A stretch of DNA of 64,000 nt from Alphaproteobacteria bacterium 41-28 (GTDB lineage Bacteria > Pseudomonadota > Alphaproteobacteria > UBA9655), in the NCBI GenBank assembly GCA_001897795.1, contig MKUL01000037.1, forward strand, positions 186,001 through 250,000, given 5' to 3'. Position numbers and translations under genes: made by a program. The notes beneath the pieces are model-generated. The model worked only from the letters and a program-made list of their open reading frames with translations. It ran no database searches and was not told the DNA's origin. Every line of letters begins with the position of its first letter. The first letter of the stretch is position 1. Shown in pieces: positions 14,900 to 23,769 of the stretch.

Positions 14900-16642
14900 G
14901 TGCATTCATTAAAAATTTTTTCTTCTTTTTTAGCTTTGCTTAGTGTGCTTACGGTTAATGTTCTAGCTATGGAAGAAGAGCCAAAAAGGCTCTTTTTGCC
15001 GAAATCTCAGCCAAAAATTGGTCAAGATAATGGTATGGTTGATTTCCTTGAAAATTTTAGTTCGCTCGTGCGAGCAGCTGCTGATGGCAGCAATGCTATA
15101 GTTCCAGATCCATCTTGTGAAAGGGTAAAGAGCGCTTTTACAAAAGCTCTTAAAAAAGCAAACTTATTTACATATGCTAAACGGTTACCTCAATTCATTT
15201 CTGATGAAATGGCATCAAGAAAAATGCAGATGAATTCGGACAAAGAGTTAATAGAGAGAGAGTTGAAAGACCTTATTAACCCAAGCGAAGGGTTTATGAG
15301 TGATTATTATCCTGACAATAAATTCAGAAAAAAAAGACTTGAGCAGTGCTATTTTTTAGTTAGTTCAAATCTGCTTGCTATGGATGGTGAGAGATTTCAT
15401 CATACTCAATTAAAGTTTACATATACTTCTCCCTATCGGCTCCTTGAAGAATTTTTCAAATATGTGGGTTTATTAAAAATTACCATTAAAAGTGCTGAAG
15501 AACATTGGGAAGTTTTCCAAAAAAATTACAAATCTCAAGAAGCTGCTTCCGAATGCTGCCAACCGGAAGCCATAAAAAAAGGGCAATCAAGCATCACTGA
15601 CCCATATTTAGCAGAGTTTCATATTACATTTTTTTTGACTTTACTAAAAGCAGAAGAAGATGATTGTATTTTAGGTCTTTTTTCTCCCCTCATTAATGTA
15701 TTGACGAATGATGAATATTTAAAAAGAGAGATGAAGAAAGACGAAAAAAGTAGAAATATTCTGCCTAACGCCCTTCTTTTTAAGAAGCAACTTGAGGAAC
15801 AAAAACAAAAGCTAAAGCATCTTAGAAATGCATATGAAAATTTATTTCAGCCGAAGGAAGTAGAGATTTCTGAGCAGAAGATAGAAGGAAAAAACTCAGC
15901 ATCAAAAGTGAGAAAAAAGAAAATTAGAGGCCATGGCCCACACTTTCCTCGGATGGAGAGATCTATTCAACCAAAGCCTGCTCCGGTTTCTCCTTCGAAA
16001 ATAAACGATGAAGATAATTATCTTGAAAAATGGGTTACCTACGACTGGACATCACCCTTACAGACTCAACAAGCTAACTTAAAAAGTTTGTATCGGGATC
16101 ATTCTGAAGAAAAGTCAAATAAGGAGAAAAAGAAATTAGAAAAGAAAGAAAAATTGAAAGATAAAGAAGAAAAAAAGAGGACTCCAGAAGAAGAAAAGAA
16201 GAGAGTTGAGAAGGAAGAAAAATCATTGATACCTTCCCAACTTGTTCTTCCAGGGAACGCTTTCTATCTATTTGAAGAAATTATGAAAAAAACTTATAAT
16301 GGAGAAATGGGCCCTGTAGAATCATTGATTATTAAACATTTTGGGGGGAAAGCCCATTTGAGAAAAGGACGTTGGCATTTTGGGGTTCCACATATTCTGG
16401 AGTTAGATTCCATTGTTTTCGCCTCTTCTCTTGAACCTTTGGCTGAGGAGGAGGGAGAAGAAAACAGTGTTCTTATAAGTGAAGAAAAGGGAGAAAATCC
16501 ATCTTCCATCAAAACGACAGTTCATAATCCCCATAAGCAAGGTTCAAAAAGGTTGCGCTCACATCATGTGAAGACAATTAAAAAAATGTTTAAGAAGGGA
16601 GGGTATACTCTTGAGACGGTTGTCAGCAAAAAAGTGATATGA
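14900..16642 (+). CDS. Large exported Lys/Glu-rich protein, C-terminal HicA-like region
   Basis: 580 residues from GTG, RBS AAAGGTGG. A signal peptide ends near VLA/MEEEP (about residue 23). The middle is helical, with a highly charged coiled-coil-like stretch (about residues 400-440, runs of EKKKLEKKEK). The C-terminal 120 residues contain KHFGGKAHLRKGRWHFGVP, then VHNPHKQGSK...VKTIKKMFKKGGY. This echoes the HicA toxin fold (G...GSH...P.H...Il...G), with a candidate catalytic His near residue 492. Family assignment is tentative. It may be an exported effector; no partner antitoxin is seen next to it. Confidence 0.65.
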   Translation: MHSLKIFSSFLALLSVLTVNVLAMEEEPKRLFLPKSQPKIGQDNGMVDFLENFSSLVRAAADGSNAIVPDPSCERVKSAFTKALKKANLFTYAKRLPQFISDEMASRKMQMNSDKELIERELKDLINPSEGFMSDYYPDNKFRKKRLEQCYFLVSSNLLAMDGERFHHTQLKFTYTSPYRLLEEFFKYVGLLKITIKSAEEHWEVFQKNYKSQEAASECCQPEAIKKGQSSITDPYLAEFHITFFLTLLKAEEDDCILGLFSPLINVLTNDEYLKREMKKDEKSRNILPNALLFKKQLEEQKQKLKHLRNAYENLFQPKEVEISEQKIEGKNSASKVRKKKIRGHGPHFPRMERSIQPKPAPVSPSKINDEDNYLEKWVTYDWTSPLQTQQANLKSLYRDHSEEKSNKEKKKLEKKEKLKDKEEKKRTPEEEKKRVEKEEKSLIPSQLVLPGNAFYLFEEIMKKTYNGEMGPVESLIIKHFGGKAHLRKGRWHFGVPHILELDSIVFASSLEPLAEEEGEENSVLISEEKGENPSSIKTTVHNPHKQGSKRLRSHHVKTIKKMFKKGGYTLETVVSKKVI

Positions 16643-16671
16643 GAAATTTTAGTATTTAAATTTTCTTCACG

Positions 16672-16735
16672 GAGCCTAGCAATTTCTTGCCAAGAGCTTG
16701 CCCTTGCGAAGGCGAGGGATGACACGGAGAAGGTG
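16672..16735. repeat. Dispersed palindromic repeat
   Basis: Contains CAATTTCTTGCCAAGAGC and a CCCTTGCGAAGGCGAGGG hairpin followed by ATGACACGGAG. It is the same module type as at 48301-48368 and within the thiB element. It lies downstream of both flanking convergent genes and may serve as a shared 3' structure. Confidence 0.6.
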
Positions 16736-16800
16736 AAATAAAGTTTTTCTCAATGAGTTACATAGACACTACCGATTTCCTTATCCAGAACTGAGGTTAA

Positions 16801-18042
16801 TTACGCAATCCCTCCCATAACATGACTCACAGAAAATCCAGCTGATTCTAAGTTCCTGATAATGAGATCCGTATGGGCCACACCTCGGGTTTCAATCATA
16901 ATATCAAGCTCAGCCATTTTAATGGGAATCTCATAGAAAAGACGCTGATGTTTGACGTCAATGATATTGCTTTGATGGTGGGCAATGATTCCTGTTACTC
17001 TCTCTAAAACCCCCGGAACATCATCAACTTTGAGACGCAAATGGGTAAGATAACCTTCATGAATTTGACCTCGCATCATAATGGCTGAGACAATTCGGGC
17101 ATCAATATTGCCACCGCTTACGACAATCCCAACTTTTTTCCCTTTAAAAAGAGAGGAATTATGCAAAAGAGCCGAAAGACCAGCGGCTCCTGCCCCTTCT
17201 GCGATGATATTCTGCTTACGTGCAAATAAATCAACGGCGTGTTCTATTTCTTCTTCGGTGACCACAATGATATCTTCAAGAAGGTTTTTCAGAATCAACT
17301 GGAAAAGCTGTCCTGGGGCCTTAACGGCAATCCCATCCGCTAGTGTGGTGCCTTCTTTTTTGATCTCGATTGTCCCAAATAAAGCGTGAGACATAGAAGC
17401 ATATCCTTCCCCCTCCACCCCATAAATTTGGATATTGGGTTTTAAAGCCTTAGCCGCTAAGGCAATCCCTGAACAAAGGCCTCCACCTCCAATGGGAACC
17501 ATAAGAACCTCAAGATCTGGACACGCCTCAAGCATCTCAATCCCGATTGTTCCTTGCCCAGTAATCACGACCGGATCATCATAGGGATGAATAAAGGTCA
17601 GATTTTCTGTATCTGCAATCTCTTTTGCGACTTGATAGGACTCATCTAGCGACTCTCCTGCGAGCACCACTCGAGCTCCCCATCTTTCTGTGTTCCCCAC
17701 TTTCGTTGGAGGGGTAAAAAGGGGCATAACAACCGTTGACGGTATTTGCAAGGTATGGGCATGAAGGGCCACTGCCTGGCCATGATTTCCCGCGGACATT
17801 GCAATAACGCCGCGTTGTAGAGTCTCTTGAGACAAGCTCCTCAATTTGACATACGCTCCGCGTTCTTTGAAGGAACCCGTTTCTTGGCAGTTCTCTAGCT
17901 TTAAAAAAACCTGAGCATCCGTAACTTTTGAAAGAGAAGGTGAATAAAGTGTTGGAGTTTCAATCACAACCCCTTTAAGCAAAGCATGAGCTTTTCGAAT
18001 ATCTTCAAAGGTGGGAGGATTCATGAAGGAATTCCTTGTCAT
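16801..18042 (-). CDS. ilvA: Threonine ammonia-lyase (threonine dehydratase), short form with ACT domain
   Basis: PLP enzyme converting threonine to 2-oxobutanoate and ammonia. The PLP lysine is K59 in GSFKERGAY. The phosphate-binding SAGNHGQAVA and GGGGLCSGIA glycine loops and a C-terminal ACT domain (THLRLKVDDVPGVLERVTGI) are present. At 413 residues it has a single ACT domain, like the biodegradative-type/TdcB-like and Corynebacterium forms rather than the two-ACT IlvA. It may start at the internal ATG 18 bases downstream, which has its own AAGGAA. No other branched-chain biosynthesis gene is in the window. Confidence 0.92.
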   Translation of the reverse strand: MTRNSFMNPPTFEDIRKAHALLKGVVIETPTLYSPSLSKVTDAQVFLKLENCQETGSFKERGAYVKLRSLSQETLQRGVIAMSAGNHGQAVALHAHTLQIPSTVVMPLFTPPTKVGNTERWGARVVLAGESLDESYQVAKEIADTENLTFIHPYDDPVVITGQGTIGIEMLEACPDLEVLMVPIGGGGLCSGIALAAKALKPNIQIYGVEGEGYASMSHALFGTIEIKKEGTTLADGIAVKAPGQLFQLILKNLLEDIIVVTEEEIEHAVDLFARKQNIIAEGAGAAGLSALLHNSSLFKGKKVGIVVSGGNIDARIVSAIMMRGQIHEGYLTHLRLKVDDVPGVLERVTGIIAHHQSNIIDVKHQRLFYEIPIKMAELDIMIETRGVAHTDLIIRNLESAGFSVSHVMGGIA

Positions 18043-18356
18043 AGCTTTGATCTACCTCAAGTCTCCACTCTCCACCATTAACCGTTAAGAACTGGTTAAA
18101 TCATCGACTGTTCGCGTAGAGTTAGTACGGTGACCGTATTGTTTTGTCTAATTTCCAGTTTTACCTATTCACTTAAACCCCCTCACCCGCCCTTCATTAA
18201 GAGGAGCGTAAACGCCAAAACAATCCAGGAATTTTAAAATTCATTAAGTATAGAGATAGGGAGCGCGCCTTTCGCAAAGATTTCTCTAAATATTTCACTC
18301 CCTTCCTGCACCTATGCTATACTCTCTTAAAAATCAGAACAGGTTAGCATCGCCCC
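18043..18356. other. Intergenic region upstream of trkH and ilvA
   Basis: Divergent promoter region of about 310 bases. A TGCTATACT motif at 18315-18323 could be a -10 box for trkH. No gene, hairpin or repeat of note is seen. Confidence 0.4.
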
Positions 18357-19808
18357 ATGATTCAAGGTCGATTCGTTGTTTTTATTCTTGGCATTTTTTT
18401 AAGCATTTTGGCTGTTGCTATGGCTATACCAGCGTTGATGGATCTCCTCTACCGCGATCCAGATTGGGTGTATTTTGGAGAGTCGGCAGCGATTACAGGT
18501 TTTGTGGGGATCTTACTGACTCTCGGGTTCCGTCCTGAAGGAGAACCCATGTTTGAAGTGCGGGAAACCTTTGTTTTAACAGTCTCAAGTTGGGTCGCGA
18601 TTTCAGTATTTGCCTCCCTTCCCTTTATTCTCTCGAGCGCTGCTCCTACCTTCACCGATGCCTTTTTTGAAGCCATCTCGGGATTGACCACAACAGGAGC
18701 CACTGTGTTTAAAGATCTTGATTACGCTCCTCCCGGAATTTTATTATGGCGCGCCCTTTTACAATGGTTGGGTGGAATCGGAATCGTAGTCATGGCAATG
18801 ACAATTTTACCAGCCCTTAAAATTGGGGGTATGCAACTCTTCAGGAGTGAGTTTTCCGACCGATCTGAAAAATATTTCCCCCGCGTTTCACAAATTGCTT
18901 CCGCCATACTCTCAACCTATCTCCTGATGTCAGCTCTGTGTGGCGTTGCTTATTGGCTTGCAGGCATGACTCCTTTTGAAGCTATTTGCCTTATGATGTC
19001 GACAGTTTCAACGGCAGGTTTTGCAACTTCTGATCTCTCTCTCGGTTCTTTTGCCAATGTCTGGATAGAGATAATTGCCATCGTTTTTATGATGATGGGA
19101 AGCATAACCTTACTTCTTTTCACCCGTTTTTTGCAGGGAGATCCTAAAGCCCTTCTGTGGGATTCCCAAGTTCGAGTTTACCTTTTCCTCGTCGTTGCTG
19201 CATCAGGGTTTATGACATTTTGGCTATGGCAGACGGATCAATATGATTTTTTTAGTGCTGTGCGACATGGGTCTTTTGCAGTTGTATCAATTGCTTCCAC
19301 GACTGGATTTACGACCGCTGACTTTAATACATGGGGGAGCTGCGCTGTTATTTTTCTTTTTCTTCTGATGTTTGTGGGTGGGTGTACAGGGTCAACGGCA
19401 GGAGGAATTAAAATTTTTCGCTATCAAATTCTTTTTAAAGCCGCAAAGCAACAGATTTTACAACTCAGACGGCCCCATGGGGTGTTTGTTCCTCTTTATA
19501 ACCATCAAAGGCTAAAAGAAGTTGATTTTATGTCAGTCCTTGCTTTTTTCGCCCTCTATATTTTTTGTTATGCTGCCTTGGCGTTGAGCTATTCTCTTTG
19601 TGGGCTTGATGTGATTTCGAGCCTTTCGGGGAGTGCGACTATTCTTGGGAATGTGGGGCCAGGATTAGGCAGCCAAATTGGTCCTTCTGACAATTACGGA
19701 ACCCTTCCAGATATTGCAAAATGGATTACAATGTTTGGTATGCTGTTGGGTCGTCTTGAGCTTTTAACATTACTGATTCTCTTCGCGCCTACCTTTTGGA
19801 GAACCTAA
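18357..19808 (+). CDS. trkH: Trk potassium uptake protein TrkH
   Basis: 483-residue membrane protein with about ten hydrophobic segments. The selectivity-loop glycines of the four M1-P-M2 units are visible: SGLTTTGATVF, STVSTAGFATSD, STTGFTTADF and ILGNVGPGLG. It imports K+ together with the NAD-binding TrkA, which is not in the window. GGTGGIGIVVMAM-type and GCTGSTAGGIKIFR family motifs are present. It is convergent with a small gene downstream. Confidence 0.93.
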   Translation: MIQGRFVVFILGIFLSILAVAMAIPALMDLLYRDPDWVYFGESAAITGFVGILLTLGFRPEGEPMFEVRETFVLTVSSWVAISVFASLPFILSSAAPTFTDAFFEAISGLTTTGATVFKDLDYAPPGILLWRALLQWLGGIGIVVMAMTILPALKIGGMQLFRSEFSDRSEKYFPRVSQIASAILSTYLLMSALCGVAYWLAGMTPFEAICLMMSTVSTAGFATSDLSLGSFANVWIEIIAIVFMMMGSITLLLFTRFLQGDPKALLWDSQVRVYLFLVVAASGFMTFWLWQTDQYDFFSAVRHGSFAVVSIASTTGFTTADFNTWGSCAVIFLFLLMFVGGCTGSTAGGIKIFRYQILFKAAKQQILQLRRPHGVFVPLYNHQRLKEVDFMSVLAFFALYIFCYAALALSYSLCGLDVISSLSGSATILGNVGPGLGSQIGPSDNYGTLPDIAKWITMFGMLLGRLELLTLLILFAPTFWRT

Positions 19809-19823
19809 CGTGGTCATACCGAT

Positions 19824-19997
19824 TTAAGATTTTTCCTTAAGATTTGACTCAGAAACAGATTCTGCAATTGCAGCATCAATATCTTTTATGGACATTTTTT
19901 CCCCTTTGACGCGTGTAGAACCCTTGCCAAAGAACTCGCGAATATATTTGGAAATGAGGATTTGTTCTTTTGAAAAAACGATTGTTTTGTCTTTCAT
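19824..19997 (-). CDS. Small hypothetical protein
   Basis: 57 residues (MKDKTIVFSKEQILISKYIR...), preceded on the minus strand by TTGGAGGATTTT, a strong Shine-Dalgarno that selects this ATG over the TTG twelve bases upstream. It is acidic at its end (AIAESVSESNLKEKS). No family recognised; antitoxin-like size, but no toxin neighbour. It is convergent with trkH. Confidence 0.55.
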   Translation of the reverse strand: MKDKTIVFSKEQILISKYIREFFGKGSTRVKGEKMSIKDIDAAIAESVSESNLKEKS

Positions 19998-20021
19998 AAA
20001 ATCCTCCAAATGAAAAAAGTG

Positions 20022-20071
20022 TAACCTATGTCTCCGGAATATTCTGTTACCTATGTGCCCAGAACGGACAC
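20022..20071 (-). repeat. IS-end-like motif, solo copy
   Basis: On the minus strand it reads GTGTCCGTTCTGGGCACATA followed by GGTAACAGAATATTCCGGAG and ACATAGGTTAC. It is a better-preserved copy of the motif at 10440-10486. No transposase lies next to it. Confidence 0.6.
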
Positions 20072-20081
20072 AGGGTGAGGC

Positions 20082-20158
20082 TGGCGCGCCCGAAGGGATT
20101 CGAACCCCTGACCTTTGCCTCCGGAGGGCAACGCTCTATCCAGCTGAGCTACGGGCGC
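20082..20158 (-). tRNA. tRNA-Arg (anticodon CCG)
   Basis: On the minus strand the gene starts GCGCCCGTAGCTCAGCTGGA and ends CGGGCGC-G-CCA. The anticodon loop CTCCGGA gives CCG (reads CGG). The D-arm AGCTGGATAGAGCG and T-arm GGTTCGAATCC are normal. CCA is encoded. It is divergent from the zinc-finger gene. Confidence 0.96.
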
Positions 20159-20227
20159 AGAAGAAGTAGTCAAGTCTGTAAAGGGGTTATATACTCTCAT
20201 CAAATGAGATGCAAGGAGACCGACACC

Positions 20228-20434
20228 ATGGATATACAGGTGGAACCAATTGAAACGAAAAGCTCCGTCGTCAGGTGCGATGGAGGAGGGGGGCCTCTAG
20301 GTCATCCTGCCATCTATCTAAATTTGGGAAAAGAAGGAAAGATCGTTTGTCCGTATTGTAGCAAGTGTTACGTTAAACTTCATGGTCATTCAACAACAGG
20401 GAAGAAAACCAAAGGCTTGCGTCGCGCTTCCTGA
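20228..20434 (+). CDS. Zinc-finger CHCC protein (NDUFS6-like)
   Basis: 68 residues. The pattern C-DGGGGPLGHPAIYLNL-...-CPYCSKCY fits the zf-CHCC family, whose Cys-His-Cys-Cys ligands bind zinc. The mitochondrial member is complex I subunit NDUFS6, and alphaproteobacterial members are small stand-alone proteins. Start chosen at ATG 20228 behind AAGGAGACC; the open frame upstream only translates the tRNA-Arg antisense. The 3' end overlaps the convergent DMT transporter gene by 49 bases. Confidence 0.88.
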   Translation: MDIQVEPIETKSSVVRCDGGGGPLGHPAIYLNLGKEGKIVCPYCSKCYVKLHGHSTTGKKTKGLRRAS

Positions 20435-21273
20435 TAGACGAGATAGAGCCCACTTACAACTAAAATCAAGGCACCTAGGATGATAAAAGTATCGGGGATA
20501 TCTCCCCATACCACATAACCAATAAGCGTGCCAAAAACGAGAATCAAATAATCAATGGGCCCGACAACGGAAGCCGGAGCGAGACTAAAGGCTCGGGTAA
20601 TGGCTAAAAGGCCCGCACCCCCTATAACACCTGATGCGGCAAAGAGCACCCAATCTGAGAAGGAAGGCGATTGCCAGCAAAAAGGCATAAAAAGAGAACT
20701 CAGAAGGAAGGAAGCTCCAAGGAACCAAAAGCTGAGTGAAAAGTTGCTTTCTGTTTGACTCAGTTTTCTCCCCATAACAAGTCCGAGGGCCCAGAGGATC
20801 CCTCCCAGGAAAGCCGAAAGACCTCCTATACTAAAGACAAGACTTCCTGGGCGCATCATGATGAGAACGCCCGAAAATCCAACAAAAATAGCAATCCAGG
20901 AGTGTTTTTCAATTTTCTCCCCTAAAATGGGAATCGAAAAAATGGCCATAAAGAGAGGTGCGACATAGGCAATTGCATAGGCATCAGCTAACGGCAAGAA
21001 TTTAAAGGCATACATATAGAATGGGAGAGAGCTAGCCATGATCGTTGCTCGTAGCGCATGATAAGATTTTTTATTGGATTTTAAACTTTTCCAGGAAAGT
21101 TTTTGGGGAGCCATCATGAAAAGGGGCAACCACGTAAAAAAGGAGCGGCAAAACATAATTTGCATCGGATTGTAGGTGTAGGTTAACCATTTCACTAGGC
21201 CATCAGTCATACTGTAGAGAACGACTGCTAAAAACATAATAGCCATTCCACGATAAATGGGGTAAGAAAACAT
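20386..21273 (-). CDS. DMT-family (EamA/RhaT) transporter
   Basis: About 295 residues with ten hydrophobic segments forming two EamA repeats (for example IAIFVGFSGVLIMMRPGSL closing the first). In host-associated alphaproteobacteria, relatives include S-adenosylmethionine or amino-acid permeases; the substrate here is not determinable. Start set at ATG 21273 with GAGGA about ten bases before it; TTG 21291 and ATG 21285 are alternatives. It is divergent from the DUF333 gene with under 40 bases between, so their promoters must overlap. Confidence 0.85.
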   Translation of the reverse strand: MFSYPIYRGMAIMFLAVVLYSMTDGLVKWLTYTYNPMQIMFCRSFFTWLPLFMMAPQKLSWKSLKSNKKSYHALRATIMASSLPFYMYAFKFLPLADAYAIAYVAPLFMAIFSIPILGEKIEKHSWIAIFVGFSGVLIMMRPGSLVFSIGGLSAFLGGILWALGLVMGRKLSQTESNFSLSFWFLGASFLLSSLFMPFCWQSPSFSDWVLFAASGVIGGAGLLAITRAFSLAPASVVGPIDYLILVFGTLIGYVVWGDIPDTFIILGALILVVSGLYLVYQEARRKPLVFFPVVE

Positions 21274-21306
21274 TTTCAAGTACATCCTCAATTTATATAA
21301 GGATAT

Positions 21307-21705
21307 ATGGAGTTGATTCTTAAAAAATTCAAGGTAACTTTAGTGTTAGTTTGGTCCGTAGGGCTCGCATTCTGTTGTGAAGAAAAGAATGCAATGGGAT
21401 TAGCTAACCCCGCTTCTCAAAATTGTATAGAAAAAGGTGGCACCTTGCAAATGGCTGAACGAGGGGATGGGGGAACATACGGAATTTGTCTTTTTGAAGA
21501 TAACCGTCAATGCGAGGAGTGGGCTTTATTTCACGGTGAATGTCCCGTGGGAGGCCTTAAAATAACAGGATTTTTAACTCCTGAAGCAACCTATTGTGCC
21601 TTGGTGGGAGGAACTGTCTTAAAAAATGAGACAATCTGTCAATTACCTTCGGGGAAAAGGTATCCAACGCAAGAGTTATACAATGGGATGTCCATTGACA
21701 ACTAA
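21307..21705 (+). CDS. Exported protein with two DUF333 repeats
   Basis: 132 residues. A hydrophobic N-terminus (VTLVLVWSVGLAFCC) suggests export or possibly lipidation, although the lipobox is imperfect. The first DUF333 unit (ANPASQNCIEKGGTL...GDGGTYGICLFED, CEEWALFHGECP) is complete. The second (TPEATYCALVGGTV...ICQLPSGK) is shorter. DUF333 proteins are small, Cys-containing and periplasmic, of unknown role. An AAGGA lies five bases before the ATG. Confidence 0.85.
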   Translation: MELILKKFKVTLVLVWSVGLAFCCEEKNAMGLANPASQNCIEKGGTLQMAERGDGGTYGICLFEDNRQCEEWALFHGECPVGGLKITGFLTPEATYCALVGGTVLKNETICQLPSGKRYPTQELYNGMSIDN

Positions 21706-21791
21706 AATAAGATCACATTGACATAAATATATTGTTTATATAGATTTCTGCTAATTATCGTTTTTTAAAATGGTTTTTTTAGGAGTATTTT

Positions 21792-22193
21792 ATGGTAATT
21801 TCCCTTTCCAAAATTCAAAACTATTCTGTCTCAGTTCTATGCGCTCTTTCACTGACTGCCTGTTCTGTTGGTATGGCTTTGGATGGGCAAAAAGATCCGG
21901 ACGTAAGTGTTGTAAAAAAAACAGCCCATCGAACTGACATTGAAGTTCAACTTGGGGCGCCTATTAAAGTGGACACCCACCAGAATGGAAATACCACAGC
22001 CGTTTATCAGTATGAGGTTGGCAAGGAACCGAGTGCTGGACGCGCAGTTGCCCATGGTGTGATGGATGTTTTAACTTTAGGTATTTGGGAAGTCGTGGGT
22101 ACACCAGTTGAGCGCCTTAAAGGTGACAAAGTCAACATGGTTATCACCTATGACAGAAATGGAAATGTGATCTCTGCTGTTAAATCACGATAA
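21792..22193 (+). CDS. Putative lipoprotein
   Basis: 133 residues. A lipobox LTAC lies at about residues 21-24, predicting an acylated cysteine. The body (RTDIEVQLGAPIKV, NGNTTAVYQYEVG) recalls the SmpA/OmlA-like small outer-membrane lipoprotein fold, and it has a hydrophobic glycine-containing stretch GVMDVLTLGIWEVVGTP. RBS TAGGAG. Function unknown; it stands alone. Confidence 0.75.
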   Translation: MVISLSKIQNYSVSVLCALSLTACSVGMALDGQKDPDVSVVKKTAHRTDIEVQLGAPIKVDTHQNGNTTAVYQYEVGKEPSAGRAVAHGVMDVLTLGIWEVVGTPVERLKGDKVNMVITYDRNGNVISAVKSR

Positions 22194-22250
22194 AAAACCC
22201 ACGTAAGCACCCCGAGTCCGAAGTCTGACGCACTCAGGGTAATTTAAAAA

Positions 22251-22349
22251 CTGGATTGCCACGGCCTGTTCCCCGCTCGCGGGAACGGCCTCGCGAAAAC
22301 GGCTAGGAAGGAGCGTCTTTGCGAGGAGCTTTGCTCCGAAGCAATCCAG
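22251..22349. repeat. Palindromic repeat
   Basis: The outer stem CTGGATTGC (22251-22259) pairs with GCAATCCAG (22341-22349). Internal hairpins are GTTCCCCGC-TC-GCGGGAAC and GGAGC-TTT-GCTCC. It belongs to the same family as 4101-4248. It lies between the convergent lipoprotein and EEP genes. Confidence 0.75.
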
Positions 22350-22366
22350 AAAAACCTAAATTTCAT

Positions 22367-23128
22367 TCATGAAGAGTATAGGGCATAAATTTTTGCCGTT
22401 ATCGCCCAATGATCACTAAGGTTATCAAATAGGTTTACGGACTCTACTTGATAGTTAGGCGTAGAAAATAAACCATCTACGACAAATTGCAGATCACCTG
22501 CTTTGTGCAAATTCTTGTCAATCGTTGTTGTGACTTCAGCAGGAATATTATCCTTATATCTTGATGCCAAGGCATCAAAAATAGCTGTCCAGCGGGGGGC
22601 ATTAAAATCCCCACAGAGAATAAAATCGGGAAGAGGAGAAAGCAGTTGGTAAAGAGTTTCTAAGTTTTGATATTGTTCCTCAGTGGGCAGACCCTTTGGA
22701 GACCAGGTAAAATGTGTATTGACCAAACGGTATAATTGCCCATCCTTAATCACTTCTGTTACGAGAATGGCTCGTGCGGACTTCTCGGCGACAACCTCAG
22801 GCGTATCTCCCTCATAGGCAAGAAGAAGATGATCTTTATCTCCTCTGTAATAGGCACTATCACTGTTAAGGATGGGTAAAGCTGAAAATGTCGCGATCGC
22901 AACATGTTCTAAAACCCCATGCAATTGTCTAAGGTTCATGATAGCAGAAACACTTTTCATCTGAAGAGCAGTTTCAAGAGAAGGGATGTCCTTGACAAAC
23001 ACTTCCTGTAGCAAAATGACATCCGCTTGTTGAGTCTTAAGAAAGGGAATGACACGATCAAGATGGCGATCAAATTCAATATTTAAGCAGACGATTTTTA
23101 AAAAAGAAGTTTTTATTTTGTGATTCAT
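22367..23128 (-). CDS. Endonuclease/exonuclease/phosphatase family protein
   Basis: 253 residues with the EEP metal and catalytic motifs: CLNIEFD, ILLQEV (Mg2+ glutamate), NTHFTW, LCGDFNAP and the C-terminal LSDHWAI. Members hydrolyse phosphodiesters of DNA, RNA, lipids or inositol phosphates. No signal peptide is visible, so it is probably cytosolic. A fragment of a paralogue exists at 14671-14799. Substrate undetermined. Confidence 0.88.
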   Translation of the reverse strand: MNHKIKTSFLKIVCLNIEFDRHLDRVIPFLKTQQADVILLQEVFVKDIPSLETALQMKSVSAIMNLRQLHGVLEHVAIATFSALPILNSDSAYYRGDKDHLLLAYEGDTPEVVAEKSARAILVTEVIKDGQLYRLVNTHFTWSPKGLPTEEQYQNLETLYQLLSPLPDFILCGDFNAPRWTAIFDALASRYKDNIPAEVTTTIDKNLHKAGDLQFVVDGLFSTPNYQVESVNLFDNLSDHWAITAKIYALYSS

Positions 23129-23242
23129 TTTTCAACCGAACAGTGACTGAAGTTTATGACATTTAGAAAAACAGGTATTAAGGATCAATGCAAGACCGAT
23201 ACAACGGGCTGACTCTTTTCTTTAATCTTCACGCTTTTGTTC

Positions 23243-23300
23243 AAAAAAAACCACCCTCTAAGGTAGTCTCCTGGAGAGAAGACCCTACCTTAAGGGTGGT
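23243..23300 (-). terminator. Terminator of the cold-shock gene
   Basis: Read on the minus strand, CCACCCTTAAGGTAG (complement of 23285-23299) pairs with CTACCTTAGAGGGTGG (complement of 23251-23266), followed by eight T. It lies 36 bases past the csp stop. Confidence 0.85.
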
Positions 23301-23334
23301 ATTAAAAAAGCTTCAAATGAGAAGCCTAAAACAT

Positions 23335-23538
23335 TTACCGCAACTTAAGATTGACAGCAGAGGTTTTACCCTTGTTGCTTGCTAATTCAAAGCTGACTTT
23401 TTGGCCTTCAGCCAAATTGGAAATCCCTGAGCGCTCAAGCTCAGTGATGTGAACGAACACATCACGTGTACCGTCTTCCATTTGAATAAAGCCGTAGCCT
23501 TTTGTGGGGTTAAACCATTTTACAGTGCCGTTTTTCAT
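23335..23538 (-). CDS. cspA: Cold-shock domain protein (CspA family)
   Basis: 67 residues. The RNP1-like KGYGFIQ and RNP2-like VFVHITEL motifs and the start MKNGTVKWFNPTKG identify a single-domain CspA-type RNA chaperone, which melts secondary structure in mRNA. It is preceded by a Shine-Dalgarno AAAGGAT and a leader. The long region before ampG (23539-23769) shows no gene. It is transcribed alone with its own terminator. Confidence 0.95.
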   Translation of the reverse strand: MKNGTVKWFNPTKGYGFIQMEDGTRDVFVHITELERSGISNLAEGQKVSFELASNKGKTSAVNLKLR

Positions 23539-23769
23539 TTCTATATCCTTTGATAGGCGTTAACTAATTGAGTTCTCAACAAAAAGCGTAAAAATTCCAC
23601 CGAATACCAAGGGTCGCTTACATAAGGAGGGGGAGCTGAGGGTAAGAAGAAGAAGGCATAAAGTCTATCTTAGTTTCTTACGCAGAGCACACAATCTCTA
23701 CGGTTTCTATCCTTAAAAGGAGTTTTAAACTCGCTATTAATATAGGGATTATTTTTGAAAACGCAACCC

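Noticed and set aside
20075..20227. Upstream extension of the zinc-finger protein frame
   Set aside because: It translates the antisense of tRNA-Arg; the ATG at 20228 has its own Shine-Dalgarno and fits the family length.
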